DNA of 64,000 bases from Terriglobus roseus DSM 18391 (GTDB lineage: Bacteria; Acidobacteriota; Terriglobia; Terriglobales; Acidobacteriaceae), in the NCBI RefSeq assembly GCF_000265425.1, contig NC_018014.1, positions 1,426,001 through 1,490,000 on the forward strand. The letters are read 5' to 3'. This document shows, piece after piece, positions 1 to 9,182 of this stretch. The translations under genes and the position numbers were made by a program. Under the pieces are notes generated by a model, which worked only from the letters and a program-made list of their open reading frames with translations, did no database searches and was not told where the DNA came from. Numbering within the stretch: position 1 is the first letter of the stretch; each line of letters opens with the position of its first letter.

Positions 1-701
1 GCCATCACCTGCTTCGGCTCAGGGCCGTAAAGGAAGTAGTAGTCGACTGGGCCGCCCTGCGATCCGAAGTTGTACTCCTGCGCGCTCTCTCGGCCGAAGT
101 CGAACGAGGTGCGCCAGGTGTTGTCGAACAGAATGCCGAACGACCGGCCGTCCTTCACATCCATAAAGAATGGAATGCTCTTGTAGATCGGGTCAGACGA
201 CTCCTGCCAGCCGAAGTCGTCGGTGTTCCACATGGTGAATTCCTGGCCAGCCCGATCGAGCGGGCCGGGCTTGTCGCCCAGGCCGAAGAAGTGCTCGTTC
301 TCGCCGCGTTGCTTGTAGATGTGGAAGGTCTCTCCGCGCCACTGCACGGGCGTCGAGTCTTCCTGCAGGACGTTCCCGTGGTGATCGCGAATGATGAGAT
401 GAAGTCCTGTGGAGATCTCAACCGATAGCTTGTCGGTATGGAAGCCGCGCACGTCTGCCGCGACCGTAGCGCGGCTGGTCCGGCTTGCTGGAAGCACGGC
501 CCAGGACGCATCCTCGGGCGGTGCAGATCGCCACTCACGGATGCGAAGCTTGTCGGCCTGCAGAGCAGTCACTTCGAGTGTTGTGCCGTCCTCGGTAGCT
601 GTCAGTCCATTTGGCGTTGCGCGAATCTGTTGCGCGAGCGCAGCAAGTGGCAGAAGAAAGACGGCAGTCGGGAATAGAAGACGGACAGCGCAGCGTGACA
701 T
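1..701 (-). CDS. GH31 family alpha-glucosidase (N-terminal part only)
   Basis: The gene runs off the left edge of the window; 233 codons from an ATG at 701 are visible. A signal peptide (about residues 1-23, ending ALAQQ) indicates export. The remainder matches the N-terminal beta-sandwich of GH31 enzymes: a FFGLGDKPGPLDR-like segment followed by MWNTDDFGW and DPIYKSIPFF, then YNFGSQGGPVDYYF. The catalytic Asp residues lie beyond the window, so activity cannot be judged. It would release glucose from alpha-glucosides in the periplasm or outside the cell. It follows the PD40 regulator gene by 109 bp on the same strand and sits beside a GH13 enzyme and a TonB receptor, which fits maltodextrin use. 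Family assignment is firm; substrate is inferred. Confidence 0.85.
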   Translation of the reverse strand, partial: MSRCAVRLLFPTAVFLLPLAALAQQIRATPNGLTATEDGTTLEVTALQADKLRIREWRSAPPEDASWAVLPASRTSRATVAADVRGFHTDKLSVEISTGLHLIIRDHHGNVLQEDSTPVQWRGETFHIYKQRGENEHFFGLGDKPGPLDRAGQEFTMWNTDDFGWQESSDPIYKSIPFFMDVKDGRSFGILFDNTWRTSFDFGRESAQEYNFGSQGGPVDYYFLYGPEPKQVM

Positions 702-766
702 AGTCGAAGCTCACCACTTCGGCGTGTACCGTCGCAACCCGCTCACGGGCATTTTCGCTTCAACTT

Positions 767-815
767 TTGATCAACAGGTAAGTGTTGAGGAATGAGAGAG
801 ATTGCGTTGATCAAC
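767..815. promoter_or_regulatory. Paired TTGATCAAC palindromes upstream of the GH31 gene
   Basis: TTGATCAAC occurs at 767-775 and again at 807-815, 40 bp apart (about four helical turns). The second copy extends to a perfect 10-bp palindrome GTTGATCAAC and overlaps the stop codon of the regulator gene at 811. Both lie 66-115 bp upstream of the GH31 start. They look like a double operator for a dimeric regulator; no binding protein can be named. Confidence 0.35.
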
Positions 816-3009
816 GAGTGCTTAGACCTAATGCATAAAGGTTCGCTGTGGTCGAACGCGCTCTCACGACGATAGTTCCATCCAGCAGCGTGCCTGCCAG
901 AACCATGTCGCTAAACTCGGACGAGCGCAGGCGATCCATTCCACCCAGTTCTTCGATTCTGCCGTCGGCAACCGCGACGCGGTAGACCGGCTGGCCGGCA
1001 TCCATGAAGGCATCTGCGTAGAGATAGTGGCTATCCGCCGACCAGACGGGGTCGGCAGCGGAGCGCCCGGACAGCACGCGCCACTGCTTCGTTGCGACTT
1101 CGTAAAGCTTTACCTGACGCTGGTCGAGGGATAGGGCTGCGATATAGCGGCCATCCGGCGCCCACCGTGGACTGAAGAGATTATCCGAGCCCGGCAGCGT
1201 CGTCACCCGGTGTGACTTCAGGTCGAGCAACTGAATGGTTCGTGGGGCTGCGTCTTTGCCGAGAAGGTCAGGAGCCAGACCCAGCACAATGGTTTGACCG
1301 TCCGGCGACCACGTGGGATCGGCCGTGTTGCTGCCGCTTTCCAACAGCGGTTGCAGGTCGCTGCCGTCGGCGAACTCCTGGTAGATGCTCCATGCTCCGG
1401 AGGCCTTGCGAGCCATGAGTGCCATGCGGGAGCCGTCGGGTGACCAGTGAGCGTTAAAGACCTGGAGATCGCCAGGGCTAAGCTGCAGGATCTCGGAACC
1501 GTCCGATCGTGCTCGCCACAGTCGTCCGACCGTATCAACCCATGCCAGCCACTTGCCGTCGCGGCTTTGCTCAAGCCGGTGAGCGTCACTATAGAAGTTG
1601 CGGACGGGCGCGAAGTCGCGCGCACCGGGTTTGAGCTGTTGCACCTCGCCCTCAGTGGAAACGCCCGTTAGAAAAATTGTCCGTTCCGAACGAGCGGCAA
1701 CCGGTCCCTGATAGGTCAACGGGCCATCCGTCAGACGAACCGGGTTGGAAGACCGGGGCGCGAGCAGCCATAGATCAGACGCCGGACCTTGCGCAGCCTG
1801 AAAGACGAAACTGCCATCGGACATCCAACTGCCGCAGCAGACGCCATTGGCTTCCGCCCATTTGGAGAGCACCGGGTGTGCGGTGTGGTTGGACACCGTC
1901 ATCTCCCACAGAGCCTGGGTGTGGGGTATGGGATCGAACAGAGTAAAGCGCAGTACTTTGCCGTCAGGGGACCAGCGCAGCCAGAAGGCACGGCCAGGCA
2001 ATGTGGCGAAGAGGACTGGCTCCGATCCGTCGGGGCCCGCCACAAGTAACTGATTCCCTGTGGCATAGAGGATCTTCTTATCGTCCGGCATCCACGTTGC
2101 ATCGTGTGCCAGAATGCGTACGATGCGCTGTGCGGATCCGCCGCCAGAAGGGACGATAAACAGCGGCTGCTCTGATTGGTTGGAGGCGTGGCTACGCACC
2201 AGCAGGCGGGAACCATCGTGGGAGATGTCTGCAATAGCGGGTCCAGCGATTTCATCCGGCAGAACGATCGGTTCGCCGGCGCCACCCGCTATGGTGATGC
2301 GGGCGAGGTGAACGCTGCCGTCACGGATTACCGACGCGAAGAGATGCAGGCCATCCGTCACCGTGACGGGAAATACCTCCATTGCGTCGCCACCGGGAAG
2401 AACCCTCTGTGAATGAGTCACTTGGCGTAAGGAGGGGATCTGCGGTGCGCCGGCCGGCCTGCCTATTAAGAAGCCGCAGAACACGCCAATCAGCAGGATT
2501 AACGCTATCGCTGCCCCTGCGACCCATAGGCGGTTTATGGTCGAGGGCGTTCTGGAGACCTCCTGAACCGACATCATGGCAGTTGGAGAAGTCGGAAGCG
2601 TGGGGACCGATGGTGCTAAGTCCGGCGGCGGTGGCGTCGCTATATCTATCGTTGCAGGTGCAGCCGCGGTCTCCAGGACCGTGACGGGGGCAATGAATCG
2701 GTAGCCGCGTCGCGTCAGTGTCTCAACGTAGCGTGGGTTGTCTGCGTTATCGCCGAGCGCTTCCCGAATCTTATTGACTGCGGTGCCGAGGGAGTGGTCG
2801 AAGTCGACATTCGTTCCCGGTTCCCAGACGCGCTGTTGCAGTTCTTCGCGAGTGACTACTTGACCGGCATTCTGCACAAGCTCAGCGAGCACTCGAAACG
2901 GCTGGCCTTGGAGCTTGATGCGGAATCCACCCCGCCACAGTTCTCCAGTAGAGAGGTCTGCCTCGAAGGTGCCAAAGGCTACACGCACGGAATGTGTTGA
3001 CTGACGCAT
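811..3009 (-). CDS. Transmembrane winged-helix regulator with PD40/WD40-like sensor domain
   Basis: This 732-residue protein has an OmpR/PhoB-type winged-helix DNA-binding domain at about residues 12-110 (GQVVTREELQQRVW, RGYRFIAPV). A proline-rich linker and one membrane helix at about 160-183 follow. A large C-terminal region of TolB/PD40 beta-propeller repeats contains recurring WSPDG-type motifs. There is no receiver domain, so it resembles CadC-style one-component regulators that sense outside the cytoplasm, an architecture common in Acidobacteriota. It is divergent from the TonB receptor gene and upstream of the GH31 gene, so control of maltodextrin uptake is likely but inferred. The ATG at 3009 precedes the first winged-helix strand. 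A paralogue lies at 59591-61828. Confidence 0.85.
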   Translation of the reverse strand: MRQSTHSVRVAFGTFEADLSTGELWRGGFRIKLQGQPFRVLAELVQNAGQVVTREELQQRVWEPGTNVDFDHSLGTAVNKIREALGDNADNPRYVETLTRRGYRFIAPVTVLETAAAPATIDIATPPPPDLAPSVPTLPTSPTAMMSVQEVSRTPSTINRLWVAGAAIALILLIGVFCGFLIGRPAGAPQIPSLRQVTHSQRVLPGGDAMEVFPVTVTDGLHLFASVIRDGSVHLARITIAGGAGEPIVLPDEIAGPAIADISHDGSRLLVRSHASNQSEQPLFIVPSGGGSAQRIVRILAHDATWMPDDKKILYATGNQLLVAGPDGSEPVLFATLPGRAFWLRWSPDGKVLRFTLFDPIPHTQALWEMTVSNHTAHPVLSKWAEANGVCCGSWMSDGSFVFQAAQGPASDLWLLAPRSSNPVRLTDGPLTYQGPVAARSERTIFLTGVSTEGEVQQLKPGARDFAPVRNFYSDAHRLEQSRDGKWLAWVDTVGRLWRARSDGSEILQLSPGDLQVFNAHWSPDGSRMALMARKASGAWSIYQEFADGSDLQPLLESGSNTADPTWSPDGQTIVLGLAPDLLGKDAAPRTIQLLDLKSHRVTTLPGSDNLFSPRWAPDGRYIAALSLDQRQVKLYEVATKQWRVLSGRSAADPVWSADSHYLYADAFMDAGQPVYRVAVADGRIEELGGMDRLRSSEFSDMVLAGTLLDGTIVVRARSTTANLYALGLSTR

Positions 3010-3023
3010 ACGGACCGCACTCT

Positions 3024-3055
3024 AGAATCTAACATTTTGCCCCCGAAAAGATTCT
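3024..3055. promoter_or_regulatory. Inverted repeat in divergent regulator/TonB-receptor promoter region
   Basis: AGAATCT (3024-3030) and AGATTCT (3049-3055) form a perfect 7-bp inverted repeat with an 18-bp spacer. It lies just upstream of the regulator start (3009) in the 222-bp divergent intergenic region. It is a candidate operator, possibly for the adjacent winged-helix protein; this is unproven. Confidence 0.3.
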
Positions 3056-3099
3056 CAGTGTGAGTTATGAAGCGCTGTAAGTAACTGGTTTAAAGCAAG

Positions 3100-3128
3100 T
3101 TGATTGTTGATTTGTCTTTCAATACAAA
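3100..3128 (+). promoter_or_regulatory. Candidate sigma-70-type promoter for the TonB receptor
   Basis: TTGATT (3100-3105) and TACAAA (3123-3128) are separated by 17 bp, each matching four of six consensus bases. They would give a 5' leader of about 97 nt before the ATG at 3232. This is a consensus match only. Confidence 0.3.
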
Positions 3129-3231
3129 ACGACACCGAGAGGATGGAATTGTCACCAGCAGATTATGGAGAGTTCACGCTGTCCAACAGTTCTCCTCAAA
3201 CTGTCTGCGGCATTTTGGAGGCACCACCGTA

Positions 3232-6200
3232 ATGAGATCCAAGTCCAAGAGCTTCGGCTCGCACCTTTATGTCACAGCCGCGACCCTATCGCTCGGCTTT
3301 GCCAGCATCTCCGTGCAGGCTCACGCTCAGACCGATACCGGTCGCGTGACCGGTACCGTCGTCGACCCCACGGAAGCAACCATCCCCGGCGCGACCGTCA
3401 CAATCACCAACACGGGAACATCTGAGACCCAGACCGTCAAGGCTGATGCCGCCGGCAACTTTACCTTCCCAGCCCTGCAGCGCGGTCCGTACAAGATTTC
3501 CGCGACGATGACGGGGTTCCAGACGACTACCCAGAGCTTTGATCTGCAGGTCTCCCAGGTACAGACGGTCATCTTCAAGCTGTCAGTCGGTTCGACGGAC
3601 CAGACGGTTGAGGTTACCAGCGCAGCACCGATGGTCGAGCTTGGCTCGTCCACGATTGGCAGTGTCGTTGAGAGCCGCCAACAGACTCAGCTTCCCCTGA
3701 ACGGTCGTAACTTTACCCAGCTCGCGCTCCTCTCGCCCGGCGTGACCCGCGGCAACTATGGCAACGGCGCTTCCGGTGTGAACGGCGATGCGGAGACTTT
3801 CCGCAACAGCTCGTCGGGCGGCGGCTCGCTCTCGACGAACGGTCTGCGTCCGCAGGCGAACAACTACATCCTCGACGGCGTCGACAATAACGAAGGCCTG
3901 GTCAATACTCTCAACTTCTTCCCGAACGTAGAAGCGACGGAAGAGTTCCGTGTGAACACCAGCACCGCACCGGCTGAGTTCGGCCGCGCCGGTGGCGCCA
4001 TCGTCCAGACGTCGATCAAGTCAGGTACGAACAGCATTCATGGTTCCGCGTACTGGTTCTCCCGCTCCAACCTGTTCGACGCCAGCCCCAACTACCAGTT
4101 CCTCGGCGCCAGCAAGACGGCTCCGCTGCCGTTCAAGCGCAACACTTTCGGCGGCGCCATCGGTGGACCCATCATTAAGGATCGCCTGTTCCTCTTTGGT
4201 GACTACTCGGGACTGCGCGAGAACTCGCCACTGAATCCGGAGATCGTGACCGTTCCCACAGCGCAAATGCGTCAGGGCAACTTCCAGGAACTGCTTGGCC
4301 GGGGGACCACCCAGGCACCCACCGTTTGTGGGCGTCCTGGTGTTACAACGGTCGCGGTAAACGGTGGCATCTATGACCCGACCACGTGCCAGCAATTTGC
4401 GAACAACATCATTCCGCAGGGCCGTCTGAACTCGGCAGGTCTGCGCTATCTGAACGCCTTCCCGCTGCCGAACATCCCCGGTACGCTGGGCGGCACGCAG
4501 AACAACTACCGCACCATCCGCACCGACGTGCGTCATTCGAACACCATCGACGGCCGCCTGGACTACAACATCTCCACGGCAGATCGTCTGTTTGCTCGCT
4601 TCAGCTACGACAACAGCAACTTCACGCGGTCATCACGCTTTGCGGCCCTTCCGGCGGGCTTTGCTTCCGGCACCAACTACGTGCACGCACGCGGTTACGT
4701 GTTGGGTGAGACGCACACGTTTGGTCCGAACACCATCAACGAGTTCCGTGCTGGCTACACGCGTTACACCTTTGCTAACCAGCCTGTGTTCAGCAACACG
4801 CCGATCTCGGCGAACCTGGGCATCGTGAATGCGAATCGGACTACGAACCTGGGCGGCGGCGCACTCATCGGCGGCAATGGCAGCCAGTTGGAATACACCG
4901 GCGACTACGGTACGTACCTCGTCCCGGAGAACACTTACCAGATCAACAATGCGCTCACCTATATCTGGAAGGGTCATACCTTCAAGGTTGGTGGTAATGG
5001 TATCCGTCGTGAAGTGGCTTACTTCCGTCCGATTTCGGGCAAGGGCTACTTCCAGCTTGGCAACGGTGACTTCACCGGCTACAACACGTCGGAAGTGCTC
5101 GCGGGCTTCGCAGACAACTACAGCATCGGTGCGCAGAGCGGCCTGTTCGGCACGCGCAACTATGAAGTGGGTGCCTTCGCGCAGGACGACTGGAAGCTCA
5201 GCCGCCGGCTCACCTTCAACCTCGGCTTCCGCTGGGATTTGATCACCTACCCGACGGAGCAGCAGAACCGCCAGGCCGCGCTCAACCCGAACAGCACCGG
5301 CGCAAACCCGACGGAGCTGATCGCAGGGCAGAATGGCGTTGGCCGCTCCATCATCAACACCCGGTTCACCAACTTCGCTCCACGCTTTGGCTTCTCGTAT
5401 GACCTGACCGGTCAGGGCAAGACGGTGCTGCGCGGCGGCTACGGTATCTTCTACTTCCTGGATCGTGGCGGTATCGACAACCAGCTCGGTCAGCAGGTGC
5501 CGTTCGGTGGCAGCACGTCGTACTTCGCATCGGGCGGATCCCGCATCGCCTTCACCGGCCAGAACCCCACAGGCAGTTCGCTAAGCAGCACGCTAGCGAC
5601 CGCTCCGCTACCGGGCCCGACAACCTCGTCGCTTGCCGGTGCGAATGTCTTCGCTGTGAACCAGACGGAGAAGATCCCGACGGTGCAGCAGTATGACCTG
5701 CAGATTCAGCACGAGATCACACCGAAGATGGTGATGACCGTTGGTTACGTTGGCAACCTGTCAACCCACCTTGCGACGGGTTACAACTTCAACAGCAAGC
5801 CGTTCTCCGCGGGAGCAACCACACCCACGGCATTCCCGACGCTGGGTCAGGTCGTCTACAACCTGAATGATGGCGTCAGCCGTTACAACAGCCTGCAGGC
5901 TCAGTTGAACTACCGCGCGAACAAGAGCCTGACGCTCACCTCGTCGTACACGTGGGCGCACAACATCGACAACACCAACGGCTACCTCGGCTTCTACGCT
6001 GTGAGCGATCTGAACTACTACGATCACAGCCTGAACAAGGGCAACAGCTCGCTGGATCAGCGCAATGTCTTTGTGGCCAGTGCGCTGTATAGCATCCCGT
6101 TTGGTCGCGGTCAGCAGTTCGGCAGCAACATCAACCGCGGACTGGATTACATTGTGGGCGGATGGCAGTTGAACACCATCGTTCAGGCACAGACGGGCAC

Positions 6201-6597
6201 GCCCTTCAGCGTTACCTTCCCTGTGTACGGCGGTGGCACGAGCATTCGCGCGGACTATGCGAACAATGGTCAACCCATCTACACGCATAGCATCCAGGGC
6301 AACTACATCAACCCCGCAGCGTTCAGCAAGACACAGCCAAATGGGCGCCAGGGCAACACGGGCCGCAACCAGTTCTACGGACCTGGATTTGCTGCCGGCG
6401 ATGTGTCGATGTTCAAGACGCTTGGTGTTACAGAGCGTCTGAAGACCGAGCTGCGGGCAGAAGTCTTCAATGTGACCAACACGCCGCAGTTCCAGAATCC
6501 GGATGGCACTATTACCGACGGCAACTTCGGCAAGGTAACCGCAACGCGCCTGGCTTCCGAACGCCAGATGCAGATGGCGATCCGCTTCCTGTTCTAA
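3232..6597 (+). CDS. TonB-dependent receptor with N-terminal carboxypeptidase-regulatory-like domain
   Basis: The protein is an outer-membrane transporter of about 1121 residues. A signal peptide (ending VQAHAQ, about residue 32) is followed by a carboxypeptidase-regulatory-like beta-sandwich at about 33-125 (GRVTGTVVDPTEATIPGATVTI). Then come a plug domain (LPLNGRNFTQLALLSPGV) and a beta-barrel ending in the terminal aromatic AIRFLF expected for BAM recognition. This Oar/SusC-like layout is greatly expanded in Acidobacteriota and imports oligosaccharides or other large substrates. The ATG at 3232 was chosen because GGAGG lies just upstream and a signal peptide follows directly; an in-frame extension back to 3100 lacks both. 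The neighbouring GH13 and GH31 genes suggest maltodextrins as substrate. Confidence 0.9.
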   Translation: MRSKSKSFGSHLYVTAATLSLGFASISVQAHAQTDTGRVTGTVVDPTEATIPGATVTITNTGTSETQTVKADAAGNFTFPALQRGPYKISATMTGFQTTTQSFDLQVSQVQTVIFKLSVGSTDQTVEVTSAAPMVELGSSTIGSVVESRQQTQLPLNGRNFTQLALLSPGVTRGNYGNGASGVNGDAETFRNSSSGGGSLSTNGLRPQANNYILDGVDNNEGLVNTLNFFPNVEATEEFRVNTSTAPAEFGRAGGAIVQTSIKSGTNSIHGSAYWFSRSNLFDASPNYQFLGASKTAPLPFKRNTFGGAIGGPIIKDRLFLFGDYSGLRENSPLNPEIVTVPTAQMRQGNFQELLGRGTTQAPTVCGRPGVTTVAVNGGIYDPTTCQQFANNIIPQGRLNSAGLRYLNAFPLPNIPGTLGGTQNNYRTIRTDVRHSNTIDGRLDYNISTADRLFARFSYDNSNFTRSSRFAALPAGFASGTNYVHARGYVLGETHTFGPNTINEFRAGYTRYTFANQPVFSNTPISANLGIVNANRTTNLGGGALIGGNGSQLEYTGDYGTYLVPENTYQINNALTYIWKGHTFKVGGNGIRREVAYFRPISGKGYFQLGNGDFTGYNTSEVLAGFADNYSIGAQSGLFGTRNYEVGAFAQDDWKLSRRLTFNLGFRWDLITYPTEQQNRQAALNPNSTGANPTELIAGQNGVGRSIINTRFTNFAPRFGFSYDLTGQGKTVLRGGYGIFYFLDRGGIDNQLGQQVPFGGSTSYFASGGSRIAFTGQNPTGSSLSSTLATAPLPGPTTSSLAGANVFAVNQTEKIPTVQQYDLQIQHEITPKMVMTVGYVGNLSTHLATGYNFNSKPFSAGATTPTAFPTLGQVVYNLNDGVSRYNSLQAQLNYRANKSLTLTSSYTWAHNIDNTNGYLGFYAVSDLNYYDHSLNKGNSSLDQRNVFVASALYSIPFGRGQQFGSNINRGLDYIVGGWQLNTIVQAQTGTPFSVTFPVYGGGTSIRADYANNGQPIYTHSIQGNYINPAAFSKTQPNGRQGNTGRNQFYGPGFAAGDVSMFKTLGVTERLKTELRAEVFNVTNTPQFQNPDGTITDGNFGKVTATRLASERQMQMAIRFLF

Positions 6598-6620
6598 CGA
6601 ACGGGCAGTAACTCACCCAT

Positions 6621-6655
6621 GGGCGCCGAGAAGTCTATCGGCGCCCATTTTTTCT
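6621..6655 (+). terminator. Rho-independent terminator after the TonB receptor gene
   Basis: A perfect 9-bp GC-rich stem (GGGCGCCGA, 6621-6629, with TCGGCGCCC, 6638-6646) has an 8-nt loop and is followed by ATTTTTT. It separates the receptor gene from the downstream GH13 gene, so the two may be differentially transcribed. Confidence 0.9.
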
Positions 6656-6685
6656 TGCTTTTCTGATCCCTGGAGACCCTGACCC

Positions 6686-8530
6686 ATGTTCGCTCGGCCT
6701 GTTGTTGCTTCCTGTCTCTCCCTGATCTTCGCCAGCGCACTGTCGCTGCACGCACAGGCACCTCGCATCACGAAAGTTGATCCACCCAACTGGTGGGTGA
6801 ACATGCCTGCTCCCATGTTGCTCATCAATGGCGAGCACCTGAACGGCGCTAAGTTCAGCGTCGGAGGTCTGCCCATTGAGCGCACCACCATCTCCGACAA
6901 CGGCCACTGGGCGGAGCTGTGGCTGGCGAAAGACGCGACCTCGGTCGGCGATCTTCGCATCACCGCTCAGACGACACAGGGCAAGGCAGAGGTCCCATTC
7001 CGCTTTGAGCCGCGCCGCGCGGCCAACGATGGCTTCGCTGGTTTTTCATCACGCGATGTGATGTATCTAATCATGACGGACCGGTTCGCCGATGGTGACA
7101 AGACCAACGACGGTCCCGACGCCAAGGACAGCGCGGATAGCGCCGCAGCACAGGCACAACGGAAGGAAGGGCGCGGTTGGCACGGAGGCGATCTCCGAGG
7201 CATTGAGCAGCACCTCGATTACCTCCAGGCCTTGGGCATCAATACGGTATGGATCACTCCGGTCTACCAGAACCACGACCACGATTCCTACCATGGCTAC
7301 GGCGCAACCGATATGTATGCGGTCGATGAGCACTATGGTTCGCTGGAGGATCTGAAGTCGTTGAGCAAGGCGCTGCACGCGCGTGGCATGAAGCTCGTGC
7401 TGGATACCGTGCCGAATCACGTTGGCCCCATGCATCCGTGGGTAAACGATGAGCCCGAACCAACATGGTTCCACGGCACGAAGGTGAAGCACACGGTCGC
7501 GCAGATGGACTTTCAGCCGCTGACTAACTCGCATGCGCCGTGGAGCACACAGCGTGATGTTACGGAAGGTTGGTTTGTGGACACGTTGCCGGACAACAAT
7601 CAATCAAACCCGGCGAATGCAAAATATCTCGTACAGAACGCGATCTGGTGGACCGAGCAGGCGGGACTCGACGGCCTCCGCATCGATACCTTCCCGTATG
7701 TCCAGCGCGACTTCTGGACTCAGTTCAACAGCACACTGCGCACGCTCTACCCTAAACTGACCAGCGTTGGTGAGGTTTCCGGAACCGATCCCATCATTAA
7801 CTCATCCTTCGCGGGTGGTGTGACGCGTGATGGTGTGGACACGGGACTTTGGACGCCGCTTGATTACCCCTTGCACTTCGCGATCCGCAACGCATTCACA
7901 GGCGCGTCACCGATGACCGAGCTTGTAACGATTCTTCGACAGGACTCGCTCTATCCACATCCGGAGCGTCTCGTCCCGTTCTTGGACAATCATGACTTGA
8001 TTCGCTTCGCCAGCGAGCCGAACGCAACTCTTGCAGGAGGGAAGCTTGCGATGACATTTCTGTTGACAGTCCGCGGTATGCCGCAGCTCTATGCCGGCAA
8101 CGAGATCTATATGGACGGCTACCAGGATCCGGACAACCGCCATGATTTCCCGGGTGGCTTCGCGAATGCTTCCAACGACGTCTTCCAGGCGTCAACACGC
8201 CAGCCCGTCCAGAAGGAGATGTTTGACTGGACGAGCGGTCTACTGGCCTTGCGCAGCAAGACGCCCGCATTGCAGACCGGCACGCTGCAGATCCTCTATG
8301 CCTCAACAGACTCGCTCGTCTACACCCGCACGGAAGGGAAGCAGCGAGTGTTGATCGCAATTCACCGCGGTAGTGAGGATGTGACACTGCATCTGCCGAC
8401 GCTTGACACCAGCATCACGGGCGCCAACGCCGCTACGCGGCTTTACGGTGAAGGAGAGTTGACCTTCGGCTCGGGCGATGTCGCCGTCGCCTTACCTGCG
8501 AACAGCGCCCTGATCGCGGAGATCCAGTAG
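6686..8530 (+). CDS. GH13 alpha-amylase family enzyme, cyclomaltodextrinase-like
   Basis: This 614-residue secreted glycoside hydrolase has a signal peptide (1-25, ending LHAQA). An N-terminal beta-sandwich like the cyclomaltodextrinase N domain spans about 26-110. The (beta/alpha)8 barrel carries all GH13 signature regions: DTVPNHVG (240-247), GLRIDTF with nucleophile D334, GEV with acid/base E363, and FLDNHD with transition-state D437. A short C-terminal beta domain closes the protein. Enzymes of this subtype open cyclodextrins and cleave short maltodextrins. It lies 88 bp after the TonB receptor gene, beyond a terminator, and shares the locus with a GH31 enzyme. The GH13 fold and catalysis are firm; the exact substrate is inferred. 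Confidence 0.9.
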   Translation: MFARPVVASCLSLIFASALSLHAQAPRITKVDPPNWWVNMPAPMLLINGEHLNGAKFSVGGLPIERTTISDNGHWAELWLAKDATSVGDLRITAQTTQGKAEVPFRFEPRRAANDGFAGFSSRDVMYLIMTDRFADGDKTNDGPDAKDSADSAAAQAQRKEGRGWHGGDLRGIEQHLDYLQALGINTVWITPVYQNHDHDSYHGYGATDMYAVDEHYGSLEDLKSLSKALHARGMKLVLDTVPNHVGPMHPWVNDEPEPTWFHGTKVKHTVAQMDFQPLTNSHAPWSTQRDVTEGWFVDTLPDNNQSNPANAKYLVQNAIWWTEQAGLDGLRIDTFPYVQRDFWTQFNSTLRTLYPKLTSVGEVSGTDPIINSSFAGGVTRDGVDTGLWTPLDYPLHFAIRNAFTGASPMTELVTILRQDSLYPHPERLVPFLDNHDLIRFASEPNATLAGGKLAMTFLLTVRGMPQLYAGNEIYMDGYQDPDNRHDFPGGFANASNDVFQASTRQPVQKEMFDWTSGLLALRSKTPALQTGTLQILYASTDSLVYTRTEGKQRVLIAIHRGSEDVTLHLPTLDTSITGANAATRLYGEGELTFGSGDVAVALPANSALIAEIQ

Positions 8531-8566
8531 CTGCGCAGCGCAGGAAGAAACGACAGCAAACCTTAG

Positions 8567-8624
8567 GCGGCGACGGTGGCCCCTCTCTTTAAGTTATAAC
8601 CAAGAGAGCAGTCACCGTCGCCGC
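8567..8624. terminator. Long two-part hairpin between convergent genes
   Basis: GCGGCGACGGTG (8567-8578) pairs perfectly with 8613-8624. Inside it, CTCTCTT (8583-8589) pairs with AAGAGAG (8602-8608), leaving a symmetric 4x4 internal loop and a 12-nt apical loop. It lies between the convergent GH13 and YjbQ genes. There is no strong U-tract on either side, so it may be a bidirectional structural terminator or a small structured RNA. Confidence 0.5.
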
Positions 8625-8629
8625 TATTG

Positions 8630-8650
8630 GTGTGAGGGGCGTTATCACAC
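8630..8650. repeat. Small hairpin next to the YjbQ gene end
   Basis: GTGTGA (8630-8635) and TCACAC (8645-8650) form a 6-bp stem with a 9-nt loop, immediately beside the longer hairpin. It may add to termination of the minus-strand gene that ends at 8657. Confidence 0.3.
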
Positions 8651-8656
8651 AGATGA

Positions 8657-9073
8657 CTACTCGCCGATGAGATGCAGAACAATCTCACGCCTGTGCGGAC
8701 GCACACGATGTTCGAAGAGATAGACGCCCTGCCACGTGCCTAAGACGAGTCTGCCGTTCACGAGTGGGATCGAAAGCTGGATCTGCGTTAGGGCAGTCTT
8801 CAGATGTGCGGGCATGTCGTCCGCTCCTTCATCGTTATGCTCGTAGGGGCCATTCTCCGGTGCCAGCCGACTGAAGTAGGCCTTGATGTCATGTTGCACC
8901 GTGGGGTCCGCATTCTCCTGGATCAGGAGCGAAGCGGAGGTGTGACGGCAGAACACAGTCAATAATCCCGTCTGTATCTCCTGCTCACTGAGCCAGGAAC
9001 TTAGGGTCTCGGTAAATTCGTAAAGTCCCTGACCACGCGTCGTCAATACAATAGTTCTTACAGACTGATTCAC
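8657..9073 (-). CDS. YjbQ/UPF0047 family protein (secondary thiamine-phosphate synthase enzyme family)
   Basis: The protein is about 138 residues and matches the YjbQ fold throughout. Family hallmarks include GLLTVFCRHTSASLLIQEN, DIKAYFSRLAP, HNDEGADDMPAHLK and the C-terminal GTWQGVYLFEHR. Family members form a trimeric beta-barrel with a metal-binding His cluster; the H in CRHTSAS and in MPAHLK are visible. Some complement thiamine-phosphate synthase mutants, but the physiological role is unclear. I chose the GTG at 9073, preceded by AAGGCAGGA, because homologues usually begin near this point; a TTG start at 9106 is the alternative. It is a cytoplasmic housekeeping-type gene with no clear link to its neighbours. 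Confidence 0.85.
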   Translation of the reverse strand: MNQSVRTIVLTTRGQGLYEFTETLSSWLSEQEIQTGLLTVFCRHTSASLLIQENADPTVQHDIKAYFSRLAPENGPYEHNDEGADDMPAHLKTALTQIQLSIPLVNGRLVLGTWQGVYLFEHRVRPHRREIVLHLIGE

Positions 9074-9182
9074 AATTCCTGCCTTTACTTGGTTCTCCGG
9101 GCTCAAAGCCTCGGCGCTCCGATCTTGATGTAGTACGTTGGGAACGTTTTGCTAGTCATCACCGCCGCCTTAACGAGTGGCT

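Noticed and set aside
155..717. Several short minus- and plus-strand frames at the left edge
   Set aside because: The GH31 frame running off the window explains this stretch; the others are out of frame with it and have no family motifs.
4021..4536. 171-codon open frame opposite the TonB receptor, and a similar one at 5761-6288
   Set aside because: Antisense to a clear receptor, no ribosome-binding site or domain.
7067..7603. 178-codon open frame opposite the GH13 gene
   Set aside because: It lies antisense to the catalytic barrel with all GH13 motifs intact on the other strand.
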